7,526 nt of DNA, from the NCBI GenBank assembly GCA_041552055.1, contig JBFELO010000197.1, forward strand, positions 1-7,526, written 5' to 3'. The DNA comes from JBFELO01 sp041552055. Its GTDB lineage: Bacteria > Acidobacteriota > Thermoanaerobaculia > Thermoanaerobaculales > Sulfomarinibacteraceae. The notes under the pieces are model-generated. The model saw only the letters and a program-made list of their open reading frames with translations, was not told the origin of the DNA and made no database searches. Below, piece after piece: positions 6,103-7,526 of this stretch; positions within the stretch are counted from its first letter, which is position 1, and every line of letters begins with the position of its first letter. The position numbers were made by a program, and so were the translations under genes.

Positions 6103-6235
6103 GGTGTCCTCCTTCGATCCGCCAGGGCCCAAGCCTGGATGATGTGCGGATCCGCCACTACGCAGTGCTTTCTGAAACCTGAATTCGGTCTGAACGCTTC
6201 CCGAATCGGCGGCCCGCAGCCGCGTTCAATCTTGC
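6103..6235. promoter_or_regulatory. Divergent intergenic region with a 9-bp direct repeat
   Basis: This gap must hold the promoters for the hydrolase fusion (minus) and the regulator remnant (plus). The exact word GATCCGCCA occurs at 6116-6124 and 6149-6157, with starts 33 bp apart, about three helical turns. Direct repeats are the usual target form for OmpR/PhoB-type winged-helix proteins, and such a gene adjoins. CCAGG and CCTGG (6122-6126 and 6134-6138) could also form a small stem. No convincing -35/-10 pair was identified, and the plus-strand ATG at 6236 has no ribosome site. Confidence 0.35.
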
Positions 6236-6884
6236 ATGAGCGAATCATCCACACGCCGTCGGTTCGATCGTTTCGTGCTCGACCTCGAGACCGGGGAGCT
6301 GTGGCGGGACGGGCAGCCCGTCGATCTGCCGCCGCAGCCGACGCGCATCCTCCAGATCCTCGTGCAGGAGGCCGGCAGGCTGGTGGAGCGATCGGAGTTG
6401 CGGCGCCGGGTGTGGGGCGAGCGCTGGCTGGAGTGGGAGGCCGGGCTCCACCAGGCGATCCGTCGCATCCGGGTGGCGCTGGGCGATTCGGCGTCGTCCC
6501 CACGCTTCGTGGAGACCCTTCCCCGGCGGGTTATCGCTTCATCGCCGCCGTCCACGAGGGGGTCCCGACTGCGCCGACCGCGGATCGGCGCTCACACCGT
6601 GGTTTCATCGCTTCGGCACGGCGCCGGCGCTCAGCCTGGCGGGGGTGCTCGCGCTGGTCGATGCGGACAGCGTCCCGCCGGCGGTGCAGTCCGATGGGCG
6701 ACCGGGTGTGGAGGCCGAGCAGCGGTACCGCGCCGGGTTGGGGCTGGCGCACCGCGGCGAGGTGGTCGAGGCCCGCTCCCGCCTCCTCCGGGCGGCGGGA
6801 GCCCGCGCACCACGCCTGCGGAATCGGCCGCGGCTCACGAAGGTTGTATTATGGTGCTCCCTTCCTGCGGGCTTTGCCCGTTAG
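6236..6884 (+). pseudogene. Frameshifted CadC/OmpR-type winged-helix regulator remnant
   Basis: From ATG 6236 the first roughly 98 residues form a winged-helix DNA-binding domain of the OmpR/CadC type: FDRFVLDLETGELWRDG, LPPQPTRILQILV, VERSELRRRVWG, HQAIRRIRVALGD and RFVETLPRR. The family normally continues with GYRFIAxV. That continuation is present one frame over, from 6529 (GYRFIAAVHEGV), so one base is missing near 6526-6530 in a GGCGGG stretch. Sense then moves to the third frame near 6590-6602, where WFHRFGTAPALSLAGVLALV looks like a membrane segment, followed by a TPR-like EAEQRYRAGLGLAHRGEVVEAR, ending at TAG 6882-6884. Intact relatives have the domain, a membrane helix and long periplasmic repeats, so this copy is also truncated. 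It is divergent from the hydrolase fusion and may once have regulated it. Sequencing error could explain the shifts but not the missing C-terminal repeats. Confidence 0.75.
6847..6881 (+). promoter_or_regulatory. Possible -10 box and leader hairpin before the Cys-rich gene
   Basis: TATTAT (6847-6852) resembles a -10 hexamer in otherwise GC-rich DNA, 47 bp before the ATG at 6900. A small stem-loop with arms CGGGC and GCCCG around TTT (6868-6880) follows. I found no good -35 box at normal spacing, so the promoter assignment is weak. Confidence 0.3.
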
Positions 6885-6899
6885 CGGGGAAGCACGCTG

Positions 6900-7313
6900 A
6901 TGAACCGATCACGATACCTGCTCTCCGCAATGGCCTGTATCCTGACGGCGCTGCTCGTCATCGGCGCCGCCGGGGATGGCGTTGGTGCGATCGCCTGCAT
7001 CTGCCCTGACGGTCAGGTCAAGGTCGAGGCGGCAGACTGCGCCTGCTGCGACCCGGTGAACTCCGATGACCACGTGGTCGATGCGGCGTCGGCTCCTGAA
7101 CAGCCCTCCTGCAGCGACTGCGTGGATGTGCCGCTGCAAACGCCCCCGATCAAGACCAACCCTCTCCAGCTGGACGACGCCAACGTTGTCGCTACGGGTC
7201 AAGCCACACCCACCGTGCCAGCTGTCGGTTGCAGGCGATCCCGGCCTGCTCCGCTCGACGTCGGCCACCGACTCAGCCTGGCGCTCCTCTCCTCGGTCGT
7301 CATTCGGACCTAG
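6900..7313 (+). CDS. Small exported cysteine-rich protein, possibly metal-binding
   Basis: This 137-residue protein starts at ATG 6900, with GGGGAAG (6886-6892) 7 nt upstream. Residues 1-30 form a signal peptide (hydrophobic core ILTALLVIGAAG, likely cleavage after GVGA). The region after it carries clustered cysteines: CIC at 33-35, CACC at 47-50 and CSDC at 71-74, the last in CSDCVDVPL; Cys111 lies further on. A His at 58 sits between the clusters. The pattern suggests binding of a soft metal such as copper, zinc or cadmium in the periplasm, or structural disulfides. From memory, small Cys-rich exported proteins of this look sit at the head of some heavy-metal efflux operons, but I do not recognise a named family. 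The next gene, 81 bp downstream on the same strand, encodes a lipoprotein, which fits such an operon without proving it. Confidence 0.75.
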   Translation: MNRSRYLLSAMACILTALLVIGAAGDGVGAIACICPDGQVKVEAADCACCDPVNSDDHVVDAASAPEQPSCSDCVDVPLQTPPIKTNPLQLDDANVVATGQATPTVPAVGCRRSRPAPLDVGHRLSLALLSSVVIRT

Positions 7314-7342
7314 GCCTCCCCCACACCTGAGGTCAACCCGGT

Positions 7343-7357
7343 CGGACCAGCGGTCCG
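7343..7357. repeat. Intercistronic GC hairpin
   Basis: Arms CGGACC (7343-7348) and GGTCCG (7352-7357) pair perfectly around AGC, between the Cys-rich gene and the lipoprotein gene. No T-run follows, so it is more likely an mRNA structure between cistrons than a strong terminator. Confidence 0.4.
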
Positions 7358-7394
7358 GCCCCGAAGAACACTCTCAGATGGGCGGAGTAGATCT

Positions 7395-7526
7395 ATGTGC
7401 CTACGTGGATTATTGAAGACGGCCCTCCCGTTGATGTTGTTTCTCGCCTGGGGCTGCGGCGAGGGCGGGACCGAGCGGTCTCTCGATCTGGAGGCGACCG
7501 CTTCCGCCGATATTCTCGAGCCACGA
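7395..7526 (+). CDS. Lipoprotein, N-terminal fragment cut by the window edge
   Basis: ATG 7395 opens a frame that stays open for 44 codons to the end of the window. GGAG (7384-7387) lies 7 nt upstream, a good ribosome site. The translation begins MCLRGLLKTALPLMLFLAWGCGEGG: a basic n-region, a hydrophobic core and a cysteine at residue 21, as in a lipoprotein signal peptide. The residues before it (AWG) are an acceptable though not perfect lipobox. After the cysteine the segment is polar and acidic. Position after a cysteine-rich exported protein would suit a periplasmic adaptor of a metal efflux pump, but too little sequence is visible to name it. Confidence 0.7.
   Translation, partial: MCLRGLLKTALPLMLFLAWGCGEGGTERSLDLEATASADILEPR

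Noticed and set aside
7066..7416. A 116-codon plus-strand frame overlapping the Cys-rich gene and lipoprotein start
   Set aside because: No signal peptide or domain; it crosses two better-supported genes in another frame.

Overview
The window looks like chromosomal DNA from a GC-rich Gram-negative bacterium. The evidence is dense GC-rich coding, exported and lipoprotein-type leaders, a two-domain rhodanese, an ArsN2-type acetyltransferase and a CadC/OmpR-type winged-helix regulator. Proteobacteria or Myxococcota-like lineages would fit, but nothing in the window fixes the taxon. I see no rRNA, tRNA, CRISPR array or transposase.

Region 1 (1-3173, all minus strand) reads as one gene block in the order marR > arsN2 > two-domain rhodanese > membrane-anchored thioredoxin-fold-like protein > YeeE/YedE transporter, which runs off the left edge. 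A perfect 19-bp inverted repeat, TAGTTGCATAGAGCAACTA, lies between marR and arsN2 and is the obvious candidate MarR operator. arsN2 and the rhodanese overlap by 10 bp. The block suggests an inducible module that imports or handles sulfur species in the envelope (YeeE, exported rhodanese, thioredoxin-fold partner), with an arsenic-linked N-acetyltransferase at its head. This combination is the most interesting part of the window. Its substrate and inducer cannot be read from the sequence.

Region 2 (3174-4083) has no convincing gene. Its middle (about 3540-3815) is dense in inverted repeats and looks like a folded extragenic element. The flanks show nothing I can name.

Region 3 (4084-6102, minus) is a 672-residue exported protein that joins an alpha/beta-hydrolase domain to a class C beta-lactamase-like serine hydrolase domain. 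Both sets of catalytic motifs are present. Divergent from it (6236-6884, plus) is a winged-helix regulator broken by at least two frameshifts, probably a decayed local regulator. The intergenic gap holds a 9-bp direct repeat spaced 33 bp.

Region 4 (6900-7526, plus) has a small exported cysteine-rich protein with CxC, CxCC and CxxC motifs, then the N-terminus of a lipoprotein cut by the right edge. This could be the start of a metal-handling or efflux operon, but the following genes are not in the window.
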